In this document: positions 11,778 to 22,469 of the stretch, one piece after another | Numbering within the stretch: position 1 is the first letter of the stretch | How the letters are laid out: every line of letters begins with the position of its first letter | Source: Uranotaenia lowii | Lineage: Eukaryota; Arthropoda; Insecta; Diptera; Culicidae | Assembly (NCBI RefSeq): GCF_029784155.1 | Contig: NC_073693.1 | Location: 111,228,683-111,292,682, forward strand | Reading direction: 5' to 3' | Length of the DNA: 64,000 nt | Made by a program: the position numbers and the translations under genes | The notes under the pieces: generated by a model | Database searches by the model: none | The model's input: the letters and a program-made list of their open reading frames with translations, nothing else | What the model was told of the DNA's origin: nothing

Positions 11778-13743
11778 TTATACATATAAAAATGAATTTC
11801 TGTCTGTCTGTCTATCTGTTCCCTATAGACTCGGAAACTACTGAACCGATTTGCGTGAAACTTGCCAGGTGTGGGTCTTGGAGGCAGGGGAAGGTTCCTA
11901 TTATGGTTTGGGACCCCTCCCTCTCTCATGAAGGAGGGGAGGGCCTCCCAAATAAAAGACATTTTTTGCATAACTCGAGCACCCATCAAGCAAATGATAT
12001 CAAAATTGGCATGGGATGGTATTTGGGTACGAGGAATATTTCTATGAATATCGGGTACCCCTCCCTCCTCTCAGTGGGGCGATAGGAAGGGGGGAGGGGG
12101 GCTACCTTACAATTTTTCAAATAACTCGAAAACTAATCAAGATATTGGAACCAAATGTGGCACGGGAAGGTATTTGAATACTAAAAATATTTCAATGATT
12201 ATTTGATACCCCTCCCTCTTTCCAGTAGAAAGGGGGAGGGGGCCTCTTTCATATTTTTTTACATAGCTCAAAAACTAATAAAGCAAATGGAACCAAATTT
12301 GGCATGGGAGAGTATTTGGATACGAAAAATATTTCTATGATTATTTGAGACTCATCCCTCTTTCCTGTAGAGAAATAATAGGGGGAGGGGCCTTTTTTAA
12401 AGTTTTTAACACAACTCAAAAACTAATTAAGCAAATGGAACCAAATGTGGCATGGGCGGGTATTTGGGAACGTGACATGTTCTAATGATTGTTTGAGACC
12501 CCTTCCTTCATCCAGCGGGGGGAAAGGAAAGAGAGAGGGGAGTTTCATACAATTTTTACAGCATAACTCAAAAACTACAACAGCAAACGGAACCAAATTT
12601 GGCATGGAACGATATTTGTGTACGAGAAATGCTTCTATGAATATTTGGTATCCCTCACTCCTTCAAAGAGGTGGATGAAAAGGGGGAGGAAAGGTCTCCC
12701 TTACAATTTTCAGTACAACTGGAGAGTTGATCGAGCAAATTGAACCATATTTGGCATATGAGGGTATTTGGATACGGGAAATGTTTCTATCATAAATTGA
12801 AGCCTCATCTTTTTTAGGCGGAAAGATATAAAGAGGGAAAGGGGAGTTTCCATAGAAATTTTTTTTTGCATAACTCGAGAATATATCGAGCAAATAAAAC
12901 CAAATTTGGCATCAAAAAGTATTTGTGTACGAAAAATACTTTTTCTATGTGAAACAATTCCTTTCTTGCCGTAGGATGAAAGAATTGGGAATATAGGAAA
13001 GGAAGAGGAGGCTTACATTTAACTTTTTTTTTTACAAAATCCGAGAATTAGACAAACCTTAACATGGAAAATCATTTTGGTATGATTCTATGATTATCCG
13101 ACACACCATCCTCCTTTCAGTGAGTAGGTAGTTCTCAATTTATGCTAACGAAACCAACAAATGGGAACAAATGTAGCATGGAAATGTATTTCGTTACGAG
13201 ATATGTTTCTACGATTGTTATAGATCCTTACAGTGTAGAGAGGGAAAGAAAGGAGGAGGCTCCATATAAATTTTGTTATAAAGCTTAAAAACTTATCAAC
13301 CAATGGAACTATATTTGATATAAGTGGATTTTTGGGAACGAGAAAATTAGGTATGATTATTAAAAATCACGACCTCCATTCAGCATGGGGTGAAGGTAAG
13401 GACAGGGGAGGGGCTCTCTTATCAGTTTTTCAGCATAAATTCAGAACATATCAGGAAAAAATTACCGTATTGTATAAGTTAAATTGTTTGCGCACGACCC
13501 TCCAGACGGATTCAAATTATCAGATCTTTAACACAAATATAGAGCAAGATTCAGAATATTTGTTTAAGTTATCTTTGTGTTGCAATTCGAAATTCCATCT
13601 GCAGCTCTCATTTTATAGCGGTTGCTTATAAATTATGTTATAATTTGATTAAAATAATGCCAATAAAACAATAAAAATTTGAATAATTTTTGAAAATATC
13701 ACTTGATTTTGAAAGGTGTAGCAAAGCACACCGGGTCAGCTAG
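11778..13743 (+). mobile_element. Helitron-like element copy B (tandem with A)
   Basis: It begins immediately at copy A's CTAG end and has the same architecture with a shortened TCTG tract. It ends CACCGGGTCAGCTAG followed by T. The head-to-tail junction without spacer is common for Helitrons. Confidence 0.7.
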
Positions 13744-14054
13744 TAGTTTATAGAAGACTATACTAATTATCTCTAAAGATCTTAGCATTACAGCAAGACT
13801 CTGTTACAATTAAGCGTTTTTGGAGCACTTCCAACCAATTCATTGAAATTACTTTCTTATGAAGAAAATATGGTTTTGAAACGAACACGAACACATACAG
13901 TATCTCAATGAAGAGATTCTTTTTACTTTACTAAATCTTTTGAGAATATGATAGCTAGCATCCTACAAATGCTAAAACCACCAACTCACAGAAAATGTAC
14001 TAAGTATGTTTGCCTTGACCGGGATTCGATCTCATGTCCGTTGCCTTAGATAGG
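13744..14054. other. Unassigned sequence with a tRNA-like SINE relic at its right edge
   Basis: On the reverse strand GATCGAATCCC (about 14025-14035) matches a tRNA B box and continues across the hAT-3 insertion site into 15912-15930. This suggests a degenerate tRNA-derived SINE that hAT-3 entered. No gene seen. Confidence 0.35.
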
Positions 14055-14062
14055 CTCTATGC

Positions 14063-15903
14063 CAGGGGTGAGCAACCTTTTGAAGCAACGGGCCACTTTT
14101 GATTTGAAATTCTTTCGGCGGGCCGCATTAAAAACAACATTTGGGTAAGAATAGTTTGCTAAGCTCTACGTATTTTTCTATAACGAAACAAAAATTAAAC
14201 TGAAAAAAAACAAATTCATTTACTTGCATAAACATTTCTTTTAAGTATAAGATGATTGAACCAGCCGAAATTGAATAATTACTAAATCTTGATTAGAGAT
14301 CCATAATATTTTTAAATTGATTTGAAATGTTAAGCGAAAATTCTTTTCGACAAGGGGGAACAAGGGAAACATCATTTGCATTTATTAATAACGAAAAATT
14401 TTGAAAATCTATCTATGGTTCGTAAAAAAATTGAATCGTTTTCTGAGAATATCTCGTTTTTGTTCAAACAAAGACGATGGTATTTTTCGTCACCACTTCC
14501 ATTAAAAAGTTTCATGGAGCTCAACCATAGCGATTTTTTTCTGTGCCCGTTTTTAAAAAGTTTTTTCGCAATTTATATAAATTTTGTTGTAAAGCTTCAG
14601 TTTTTTTTCTATTTAGAAACGGTGAGTTTATTTTTATTTGAAGTTTCGTATGAATTCGTTGCATTGAAATACTGAGCAAGGTTTAAAAAACATGAAAAAT
14701 TCATAATTTCACAAATTTTTATCCAGATTTGCTTGTGAATGTTTCAATTTACATTTTTGATTTTAGACATTTTTTTCAGATTTCATAAATTTCCTTAGAT
14801 ATTCGAATTTAAATACCTGTGAGATAGGTCTTCGAAGGCTGAATCAAGAAAATCTTATGACTCTCAAATGGCTCAAATGACATCGGAATTCACATTTTTC
14901 TGAGGTGCAAGGAATCTCAGAATTTATTTTGACTTATTTGGAGGCGCTGAATATAAATATTCAATGAGTTTTTTGTCAGCTCTAGTTTTTGGAATAACTT
15001 AAAAAAAAAGGTGAAAAATAAATGATTCAGTTTGTATACTTATTTGTCAAAACTGTAAAAAACAAATACTTATCAACTCAATGATAATTTTTTTCAAAGA
15101 TCGCGAGTAATTTTAAATTCTGAGAAAAAAGTAATGGAAGTTTTCTTTTTCCCATTTTTCCAAACCTGCAAAAACGGGCGTTTTGAAGAAATTTGAAAGA
15201 AAAATTAAACTAAATTGAATCATTTATATTTTTAAACCCGTAAGTCAAATCATTTCGCAGTCTTCAGAAAAATTGTCAGATGAGTTAAAATCTTTTATAT
15301 TCAATATTTAATTACATTCTGAAATGATGTCAGAAGAAGTTGTAATATAATTTTTTGGAATTTCTATAAATTGTGGAATTCAATTGCGTTGTATCTCTCT
15401 TACGACAATATTTTTTCAAAATCTGAGTCCTTGATTGAATGAAGGATAGAAAATTAATTCAAAATCAGCTCTTGGTTTTATGAAGGTTTATTGGTTTATC
15501 AGTTATAAGAGATCGATTTTACCAAAAACTGATCAATTTTAAAATTTCCACACGTCATATCAATCACTTAAACCAGAAGTGATAGACAAAATCTGTGAAA
15601 TGTTTTGAATTTAGAACGTCAAAGTTATTGAAACATAGGCACCAAAAATGCTGTTTCCCTGAGAAATCGTTACAAACTTTTTGGGTAGAATCACAGAACT
15701 AAATATATTGTATTTTTTCGAAACATCATACACAAAGTCTACAATCTGGATGATTATGGGGCAAATGCAACTGCAAATAAGCGACGTGCATATTTGATCA
15801 AGTAAATCGTGAAATAAATTTAATTTGAGATAAGCTTCGCGGGCCGCACAAACATGCCTCGAGGGCCGCATGCGGCCCGCGGGCCGCGGGTTGCTCATCC
15901 CTG
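14063..15903. mobile_element. Non-autonomous hAT element (hAT-3), 1.84 kb
   Basis: The inverted ends read CAGGGGTGAGCAACC and CAGGGATGAGCAACC (reverse complement of the right end). The 8-bp target duplication CTCTATGC is perfect (14055-14062, 15904-15911). GC-rich subterminal motifs (GGGCCGC) flank an AT-rich core without transposase. The core resembles sequence at about 34140-35110. Confidence 0.9.
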
Positions 15904-15911
15904 CTCTATGC

Positions 15912-16653
15912 CATGGGTTGCGATTTAAATTGTTTCCAAAGGATTATGGATCTCAATTTTTCCCCGGAATGTTAATTGAATTGACTTATTTTAACCACCA
16001 CATTTTTTGACTCAATGGTCCAAAATATATAAAGATTGAAGTTTTCTTGAGCTGCCAAAATTCACAAAAAAGCGATGTGAATTCACTTTTCCGGACTTCT
16101 CAACTGTTATCATTCAAAAAGTCAACAAATAGTAGCAATTGGTCGCAAATAAAATTTCCTTTCAAATGAGTATTTGGTCATTAAAAACATGTTATGTGTT
16201 TGTGACGTGGATTCATGCTGGAATTGATCATTTTAGTTTCCTGTTCTCCTTGAGGGAATATAATATTTATGTCATCAAACAAGTTGTAAAGGAATAGTTT
16301 ACCCACAATTTGATAAACGTAGCTTTCTGTTTGAACAACAACAAACCAAATTATGCCTCTTTAAATTTGTGACGTGAATTTACTCTGTTTGAACACAACA
16401 GGGTTGTGAACTGAATTCACGTCACAAAATTTCAAGCTATTATTAACCATTCTTCATAGGATTCAAATTGTGCGTATACTTGTATTATGTTATTCCGACT
16501 GGTTCAATTTTAAACTCTCAGTATCAGTTGGAATTTTTTTTTGATATTCTGACTCGCATTTAACTAACAACATATTGTAGTATAGTGCGTTAAAATTACT
16601 TCTGTTGCCCACAATTTGACAATCTGTTGAAATATTCACTAAATATTTTTTTA
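15912..16653. other. AT-rich sequence flanking the Penelope palindrome
   Basis: No gene. Motifs of the form GACGTGAATT/AATTCACGTC recur (about 16200, 16370, 16420) and again on the far side of the palindrome (about 20045, 20200), so the palindrome probably sits inside an older repeat. Confidence 0.4.
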
Positions 16654-16727
16654 ATTTTGAAGTTTTAAAGGTTAACGGCTTCATCAGTCATATTCTTGAA
16701 AATCAAAACGAATGATTTTTACTACTG

Positions 16728-16768
16728 TCCAGACGTTTCGGCTATTTTTTGTAGCCTTCTTCAGTGGA
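16728..16768 (-). ncRNA. Hammerhead ribozyme motif (left Penelope copy)
   Basis: Mirror image of the motif at 19728-19768. Read on the minus strand: stem I UCCA, core CUGAAGA, one extra A, stem II GGCUA/UAGCC with a seven-base A-rich loop, GAAA, then CGUC and stem I UGGA. The predicted cleavage is after the GUC. Hammerhead motifs are a known feature of Penelope-like element terminal repeats. Confidence 0.72.
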
Positions 16769-17031
16769 GAACTGCAAATTTATTGTGATGATGTAACATT
16801 GTCATTTTTAGTTTTACATATTGAGGTTTTCTACTCACTAATTGTCAGGTTCGTTTTTCGTCTAGAGACTATTTTTGTTGGTAATTTTTGGCTGAATTTA
16901 CTGTAGTGGAACTTTAAAAAATATGTTTTAGTTTGTAAAATTCGGTATATACTATTATTTTTCGACTCACTGCTTCATCAAACACACTGCGGCGCTTCAC
17001 CATTCGACAGAACTATGCGGCAGCGCTTTGT

Positions 17032-18281
17032 TTACTGATGGAGATTTAAATTTTCTGTATTGGTGTTATGTTTGTGATTGGTTCTGGTTGTAACACTAAC
17101 ATTGTGTCGTGTTTTTCTTGTGTTTGTGGTACATTGTAATATGTTTGCGTAAGTTGAACTGAGATTGTTTACATCAGTTCTGAAATTGAGAGTGTTTTTT
17201 GTTGTATAGATATGGCACATCTCAAGGATCGGAAGAGAGCTTAGTCTTCGTGTTTTATCAATGACGTTGGCCCTCTCCAGGTCCATCATGTGAGTTTTGT
17301 CTATGATGTGAGCTAGAAGAGCGGTGCAATTTTCTCTTATGCTCACCATCTCGGGGTCTGATTGTGTGAATCCTCTGGAAGTCAGCTGCTCATATTTGGT
17401 AATGTTGGATTTGTGTCCAACGAGTCGTGTTTTCAGATTGTTGCGACTCATACCAATATATTGTTTTGGGCAGTTCTGGCACGGGATGCTGTAAACAATG
17501 TTTGGTATCTCTGCTGATGAAATGGCATCTTTAGCTCTGGGAAATAACATTCCAAGCGGTTTTGGGATGTTATTGGCAATTCGGATATCACCATAATCTA
17601 TTTTAAGGAGTTTGGCGATCTGGTTGGATAGGTTCGGGATGAATGTGAGTGGAAAATAGCGGATTTGTTGTGATGTGTTATGCTCGTTGGATTCTGCTGT
17701 TGGTGAAGTGCTCTGGAGATCATTTGTTGGTGGATTTTCTTCGGCTGTTTGGTGGTGATCATCGTTGGTTGGGTTATGTTGGAGGCGATGTGCTGGGCTG
17801 GTTGGTGTTTTTTGTGAAGTAGATGGTACGGCTGCTGATGGCTGTTCGGTTATGATTTGCTGGAGGTGTTGTGTTGGGCTGGTTGGGGCTTGTTGAGTGG
17901 GTGGTGCGGCTGCTGATGGTTGTTTGGAGATGGTTGTTTTTGTTGGTGAAGACTGGTTGGTTGGACTGATTGGAGCTTGTTGTTGAGTGGGTGATACGGC
18001 TGCTGATGGTTGTTCGGTTTTATTCTGCTGGAGGTGTTGTGCTGGGCTGGTTGGTGCTTGTTGCTGGGTGGGTGGTGCGGTTGTTGATGGTTGTTTGGAG
18101 ATGGTTGTTTCTGTTGGTGAAGGCTGTTCATGTTGGTGCATTTGTTGTTCACTATTGATGAGGCGGTTGATAAGTTGTTTCGGGTAGTTGTTTTTGCGGA
18201 GAATTTTGTGGATGGTAGTGTGCTGTTTTGATTGTTGGTTTTGAGAGTCGAACTTGATCACTCGTTTGATGAAATTTCTTG
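17032..18281 (-). CDS. Penelope-like element C-terminal polyprotein: P/Q/T linker plus GIY-YIG endonuclease (left copy)
   Basis: The open frame runs through the element without stops. In order it has a short basic segment (RKNNYPKQLINRL) that normally follows the Penelope reverse transcriptase thumb; about 170 residues rich in Pro, Gln, Thr and Ser with internal repeats of a SKQPSAAAPPTQQ-like unit; then the endonuclease, with VYSIPCQNC, YIGMSRNNLKTRL and GH, the later helix CTALLAHII, and the C-terminal DVNNLSSTYANIL block. The GIY-YIG domain of Penelope elements nicks target DNA; the CxxC pair probably binds zinc. This copy keeps CQNC. The open frame extends past 18281 into the opposite arm, but that part is only antisense of the other copy. 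The reverse transcriptase is missing, so it is non-autonomous. Family call is firm from the endonuclease block; start is unknown. Confidence 0.82.
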
Positions 18282-19464
18282 CATCCACAAAATTCTCCGC
18301 AAAAACAACTACCCGAAACAACTTATCAACCGCCTCATCAATAGTGAACAACAAATGCACCAACATGAACAGCCTTCACCAACAGAAACAACCATCTCCA
18401 AACAACCATCAACAACCGCACCACCCACCCAGCAACAAGCACCAACCAGCCCAGCACAACACCTCCAGCAGAATAAAACCGAACAACCATCAGCAGCCGT
18501 ATCACCCACTCAACAACAAGCTCCAATCAGTCCAACCAACCAGTCTTCACCAACAAAAACAACCATCTCCAAACAACCATCAGCAGCCGCACCACCCACT
18601 CAACAAGCCCCAACCAGCCCAACACAACACCTCCAGCAAATCATAACCGAACAGCCATCAGCAGCCGTACCATCTACTTCACAAAAAACACCAACCAGCC
18701 CAGCACATCGCCTCCAACATAACCCAACCAACGATGATCACCACCAAACAGCCGAAGAAAATCCACCAACAAATGATCTCCAGAGCACTTCACCAACAGC
18801 AGAATCCAACGAGCATAACACATCACAACAAATCCGCTATTTTCCACTCACATTCATCCCGAACCTATCCAACCAGATCGCCAAACTCCTTAAAATAGAT
18901 TATGGTGATATCCGAATTGCCAATAACATCCCAAAACCGCTTGGAATGTTATTTCCCAGAGCTAAAGATGCCATTTCATCAGCAGAGATACCAAACATTG
19001 TTTACAGCATCCCGTGCCAGAACTACCCAAAACAATATATTGGTATGAGTCGCAACAATCTGAAAACACGACTCGTTGGACACAAATCCAACATTACCAA
19101 ATATGAGCAGCTGACTTCCAGAGGATTCACACAATCAGACCCCGAGATGGTGAGCATAAGAGAAAATTGCACCGCTCTTCTAGCTCACATTATATACAAA
19201 ACTCACATGATGGACCTGGAGAGGGCCAACGTCATTGATAAAACACGAAGACTAAGCTCTCTTCCGATCCTTGAGATGTGCCATATCTATACAACAAAAA
19301 ACACTCTCAATTTCAGAACTGATGTAAACAATCTCAGTTCAACTTACGCAAACATATTACAATGTACCACAAACACAAGAAAAACACGACACAATGTTAG
19401 TGTTACAACCAGAACCAATCACAAACATAACACCAATACAGAAAATTTAAATCTCCATCAGTAA
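18282..19464 (+). CDS. Penelope-like GIY-YIG endonuclease fragment (right copy)
   Basis: Same domain order as the left copy: linker start, Pro/Gln/Thr-rich repeats, GIY-YIG endonuclease (VYSIPC, YIGMSRNNL, GH) and C-terminal block, ending at 19464. The second cysteine of the CxxC pair is Tyr here (CQNY) and an Asp after LLAHII is Tyr, so this copy has lost at least one conserved residue. The frame can be read a short way upstream into the spacer but that is not element sequence. No reverse transcriptase. Confidence 0.8.
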
Positions 19465-19727
19465 ACAAAGCGCTGCCGCATAGTTCTGTCGAATGGTGAA
19501 GCGCCGCAGTGTGTTTGATGAAGCAGGGAGTCGAAAAATAATAGTATATACCGAATTTTACAAACTAAAACATATTTTTTAAAGTTCCACTACAGTAAAT
19601 TCAGCCAAAAATTACCAACAAAAATAGTCTCTAGACGAAAAACGAACCTGACAATTAGTGAGTAGAAAACCTCAATATGTAAAACTAAAAATGACAATGT
19701 TACATCATCACAATAAATTTGCAGTTC

Positions 19728-19768
19728 TCCACTGAAGAAGGCTACAAAAAATAGCCGAAACGTCTGGA
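19728..19768 (+). ncRNA. Hammerhead ribozyme motif (right Penelope copy)
   Basis: Stem I strands TCCA (19728-19731) and TGGA (19765-19768) are complementary and enclose CTGAAGA (19732-19738; CUGANGA consensus), stem II GGCTA (19740-19744) and TAGCC (19752-19756) with a CAAAAAA loop, GAAA (19757-19760) and CGTC. Stem III reduces to ACGT, self-complementary with no loop, so it could form only as a dimer or with minimal pairing. One extra A (19739) sits between core and stem II. Catalysis is inferred, not shown. Confidence 0.72.
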
Positions 19769-19842
19769 CAGTAGTAAAAATCATTCGTTTTGATTTTCAA
19801 GAATATGACTGATGAAGCCGTTAACCTTTAAAACTTCAAAAT

Positions 19843-20859
19843 AAAAATCATCCAGTCGAAAATTAATATCAAAAAAAACAATATTTTTTTAATTTTTGTA
19901 CAAAAATTTTGATTTTTTAAATTTTGAATTATTCAAAAATATACTTAATTATGTTCAGTTTGTAAAAACCTGACCATCTAGAGATACAAGACAGCTTTCA
20001 AAGCGTATATCCCTTACAAATTTTTCCAAAAAATCTAATTTGGTGTCGTGAATTTACTTATTCGCGTTGTTGTAACACAGCTGAATTTCAACCGATATCT
20101 ATAAAGTTTATTTAGTGTTTCAGAATCGGATCAAAGAGCTTCATCCTTTTTGAACTAAAATATAAAAGATTCCTCGTAAAATCCCAAAGGTTTTTTTATT
20201 GACGTGAATTCACTTATTTGCGACTATTTTAATCGCTTTATAAACAACTGTGTTAAAAATAAACAAATTCTATTCTTCTACTTAATTTATCAGTATGTGT
20301 TGACTTCAAAAGATATTATGCAAATTGTAAAAAAATATTTTGTATTATTTTGTACTTTGCACATCAATAAAAAATTTCAATATCCAAAACTGTATAAAAC
20401 ATGTTTAAACCTTTATCCTCTTTTTCCCGATATTTTTTTGTGATTTGAAATTTGAACTATCGAAATTACGATTTTGTAATTTTTTTAAATTCGAGAATAG
20501 CGTGAAATGTGTCAAAGGATTTTTTACATGGTATCTAATCCATTGTCTACATGTATGATTTAATTTTTTTTTCTCTCATAATAACGTAGGAAATAATAGT
20601 TTTAATAGAAGACATGTAAGAAAAACTGAACAAAATCAATCCATGTTAAACAAAATCTTTAAGTACTTTCTATGAACAGCTTTGGCTGATGGTAATGTGT
20701 AAGTTGGATTTTTTTTTTAGAGTTTTTAAAATGTCCCGTTTTTTCATCGATGTGTCGCTTTTATTCTGAAAGTATTTGGCAAGCCTACTATAAGAGATTA
20801 TTTTTATATTTTTTCAATATTTATTTATTTGTAGCTTTTACCATTACATTTATGCTACT
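19843..20859. other. AT-rich sequence with repeat debris
   Basis: No gene recognised. It includes GACGTGAATT motifs matching those left of the Penelope palindrome, and near 20730 a short fragment related to the 9231 repeat. Confidence 0.4.
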
Positions 20860-21045
20860 CTAGCTGAGCCCGTACGAACATCGTTTCGCTCTTGGCTTCA
20901 ATGCTGAGGAGTTTACATTTGAATTCAATTGGGACGCATTTTCATGAAAAAAAATGCTTAAATAAATTTTAAGCAACCTATTTTTTTCTACCAAACTGAA
21001 ATTCAAAATAAGAAATTGATTACCGTCGAAATGAATCCCGTCCTA
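20860..21045 (-). mobile_element. 3' fragment of an HLE-F relative
   Basis: On the minus strand it ends in the CAGCTAG-type terminus and matches the last ~170 bp of HLE-F (shared 'gggacgcatttt' and 'ccgtcgaa' text), in reverse orientation. Confidence 0.65.
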
Positions 21046-21640
21046 CCAGTCCGGCAGTAGGAAGAAATGACTCATGGAGAGATTTAATGATAAAATTTTT
21101 GTTATAATATTTTTTATTAAACTATGCACAGTTAGTTGCATATGGAAAATTAAAAAAAAATTGTTTGTTCTTAATTGTGAAACTGTGAAATGAAAATCTA
21201 GATTTTTCGAAGAACGAAATCCTTCTAAAATTCCAAATTTTGTTTTATATTAAGTAGTGATTTTTTCTTGTTTACTTTGCCGAATTCATATTGAGAGAGT
21301 ACAAAATTTTAATTTCAAATCAAGAATCAAATTATAAAACTGCGATGTTCTTCAGATTGATTCCTTAATGAAATTCTCACATAATAAGGCAGTTATTGCA
21401 AAATCATTAAATAGTTTTTTTCATTGGAAAAAATGTAGCCGTCAACAAACCATTAACAATTCATTCCTATGATTATTTTTTCTCTCTCTCTTATGCAACC
21501 GCGAATTCATTCAACAGCCTGGTAGTCTGTTTCTAAGATAATTTAGATACTTGCGTAGATTTTTTTTTAATTTTTCGCAAATTACTTCTACATTGTTGAA
21601 AAAAACTTATTTTTCCGAGTTTTCAAACGCAAAATAACAA
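21046..21640. repeat. Fragment related to the left end of hAT-1
   Basis: Sequence from about 21048 (ccggcagtaggaagaaatgactcatgg) resembles the left inverted repeat and subterminal region of hAT-1. No right end was found. Otherwise AT-rich with no gene. Confidence 0.45.
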
Positions 21641-21677
21641 ATAAGGGGTTCATTCTTCCATGTAATCAACTTGACAG

Positions 21678-22334
21678 CTAGAGCTCATCGGTATATTCTT
21701 CGCATATAAACTTGGCACGTTTCGAGCAAAGAGCATCGTTCCAACTCATCGTGCGTGCATTGAGCTGTACACATCGTTCAATTTCTCCTCGAATTACAGC
21801 CGAGTTGGGTTCCCCGAAAGCCCATTCCGGGTCGTTCACTCGTTTGCTGGTAAGACCCCAACGGTACAATCCCTGGGTGGCCAAATCATTCGCCCCGATC
21901 CAGTAGCTTTCGGCCGATCCATATCCGTAGGATTTCAGCCAATCCTGAAGGTCTTTCCTGTCGTAGGAGTCCCGGATCTGAACCAATGCCTTGCCATTCT
22001 CGGCGCAGTGGGCATAAGCCTCAAACCAATTGGCTTCCTTAAAATCAAATCAAATATGAATTAGGTTTAGAACAAGACAAAATAGACTTGTACTTACTTT
22101 GAATGGAATCGTAAAACTCTTGAATGCTCCGGACAGAGTATTGCACGGGCAAAGACATTGATTGGCTGACAAAATTTCTGTGAAATTTAAAATGCTTTAA
22201 AAATTTGCAAAATTCCAAATAAGGAGTTACAAACCTTGAACAGTTTGATTGCCGAGAATTTCCGAACGAACGTTTTTGCTGGCTAAAACGGTAAAAACAG
22301 CTATAGCGACAGCCGCGATCCGGTAGTGGAACAT
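21678..22334 (-). CDS. Secreted C-type lectin (CTL-2), EPN type, three exons
   Basis: Exons on the minus strand are 22334-22235, 22165-22098 and 22037-21678, all with GT/AG borders and consistent phase, giving 175 residues. The ATG opens a signal peptide (FHYRIAAVAIAVFTVLAS). A Cys-rich stretch (NQCLCPCN) precedes the lectin domain, which starts FTIPFK EANWFEAYAHC and continues with the core WIGANDLA, an EPN motif (mannose-type by family rule), and WNDALC with the calcium-binding Trp-Asn-Asp, ending FICEEYTDEL. All elements of calcium-site 2 seem present, so this is probably a functional pattern-recognition lectin secreted into haemolymph. A kB site lies just upstream. Splice sites were read by eye and would be confirmed by cDNA. 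Confidence 0.88.
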
Positions 22335-22441
22335 TGCGTTGATAAGCAGCGGCCGTCCTACGGGTCGATAGATCTGAACAAAACTAACAGGGAATACTCA
22401 AAAGAGCAAACAGAAATCAGAATTAACCATTTTTTTTGTGC

Positions 22442-22449
22442 TCTATATG
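22442..22449 (-). promoter_or_regulatory. TATA-like element of CTL-2
   Basis: CATATAGA on the minus strand, about 110 bp upstream of the ATG and 7 bp from the kB site. Confidence 0.45.
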
Positions 22450-22455
22450 ACGGCC

Positions 22456-22467
22456 GGGGAAATCCCC
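22456..22467. promoter_or_regulatory. NF-kB (Rel) site upstream of CTL-2
   Basis: GGGGAAATCCCC is a near-palindromic match to the GGGRNWYYCC Rel consensus, 122-133 bp upstream of the CTL-2 start codon. In insects such sites mediate Toll/IMD induction of immune effectors. Confidence 0.65.
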
Positions 22468-22469
22468 TG

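Larger units (their letters stand above)
16654..18281 (-). mobile_element. Penelope-like element, left inverted copy (5'-truncated)
   Basis: This is the left arm (16654-18214) of a 3.2 kb palindrome plus 67 bp of unique upstream sequence (18215-18281) belonging to this copy. It encodes the linker and GIY-YIG endonuclease of a Penelope-like retroelement, followed by a 3' untranslated region with a hammerhead motif. The reverse transcriptase domain that should precede is absent, so the copy is truncated at its 5' side. Confidence 0.85.
16654..19842. repeat. 3.2 kb near-perfect palindrome, arms 1.56 kb, spacer 67 bp
   Basis: The arms 16654-18214 and 18282-19842 are reverse complements with very few substitutions (two amino-acid differences seen: C to Y in CQNC, D to Y in IIDKTH). 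The spacer is 18215-18281. Both hammerhead motifs face outward. Confidence 0.9.
18282..19842 (+). mobile_element. Penelope-like element, right inverted copy (5'-truncated)
   Basis: The right arm, oriented outward to the right. It starts exactly at the IHKILRKNNY coding segment, so it is truncated 23 codons further in than the left copy, and it ends after its hammerhead-bearing 3' region. Confidence 0.85.

Noticed and set aside
17850..18646. Extra open frames in the Penelope linker
   Set aside because: Low-complexity repeats are open in several frames; only the frame continuing into the endonuclease is meaningful.
19808..19860. Second CTGATGA...GAAA hammerhead-like text near the palindrome edge
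   Set aside because: No complementary stem I or convincing stem II could be drawn.
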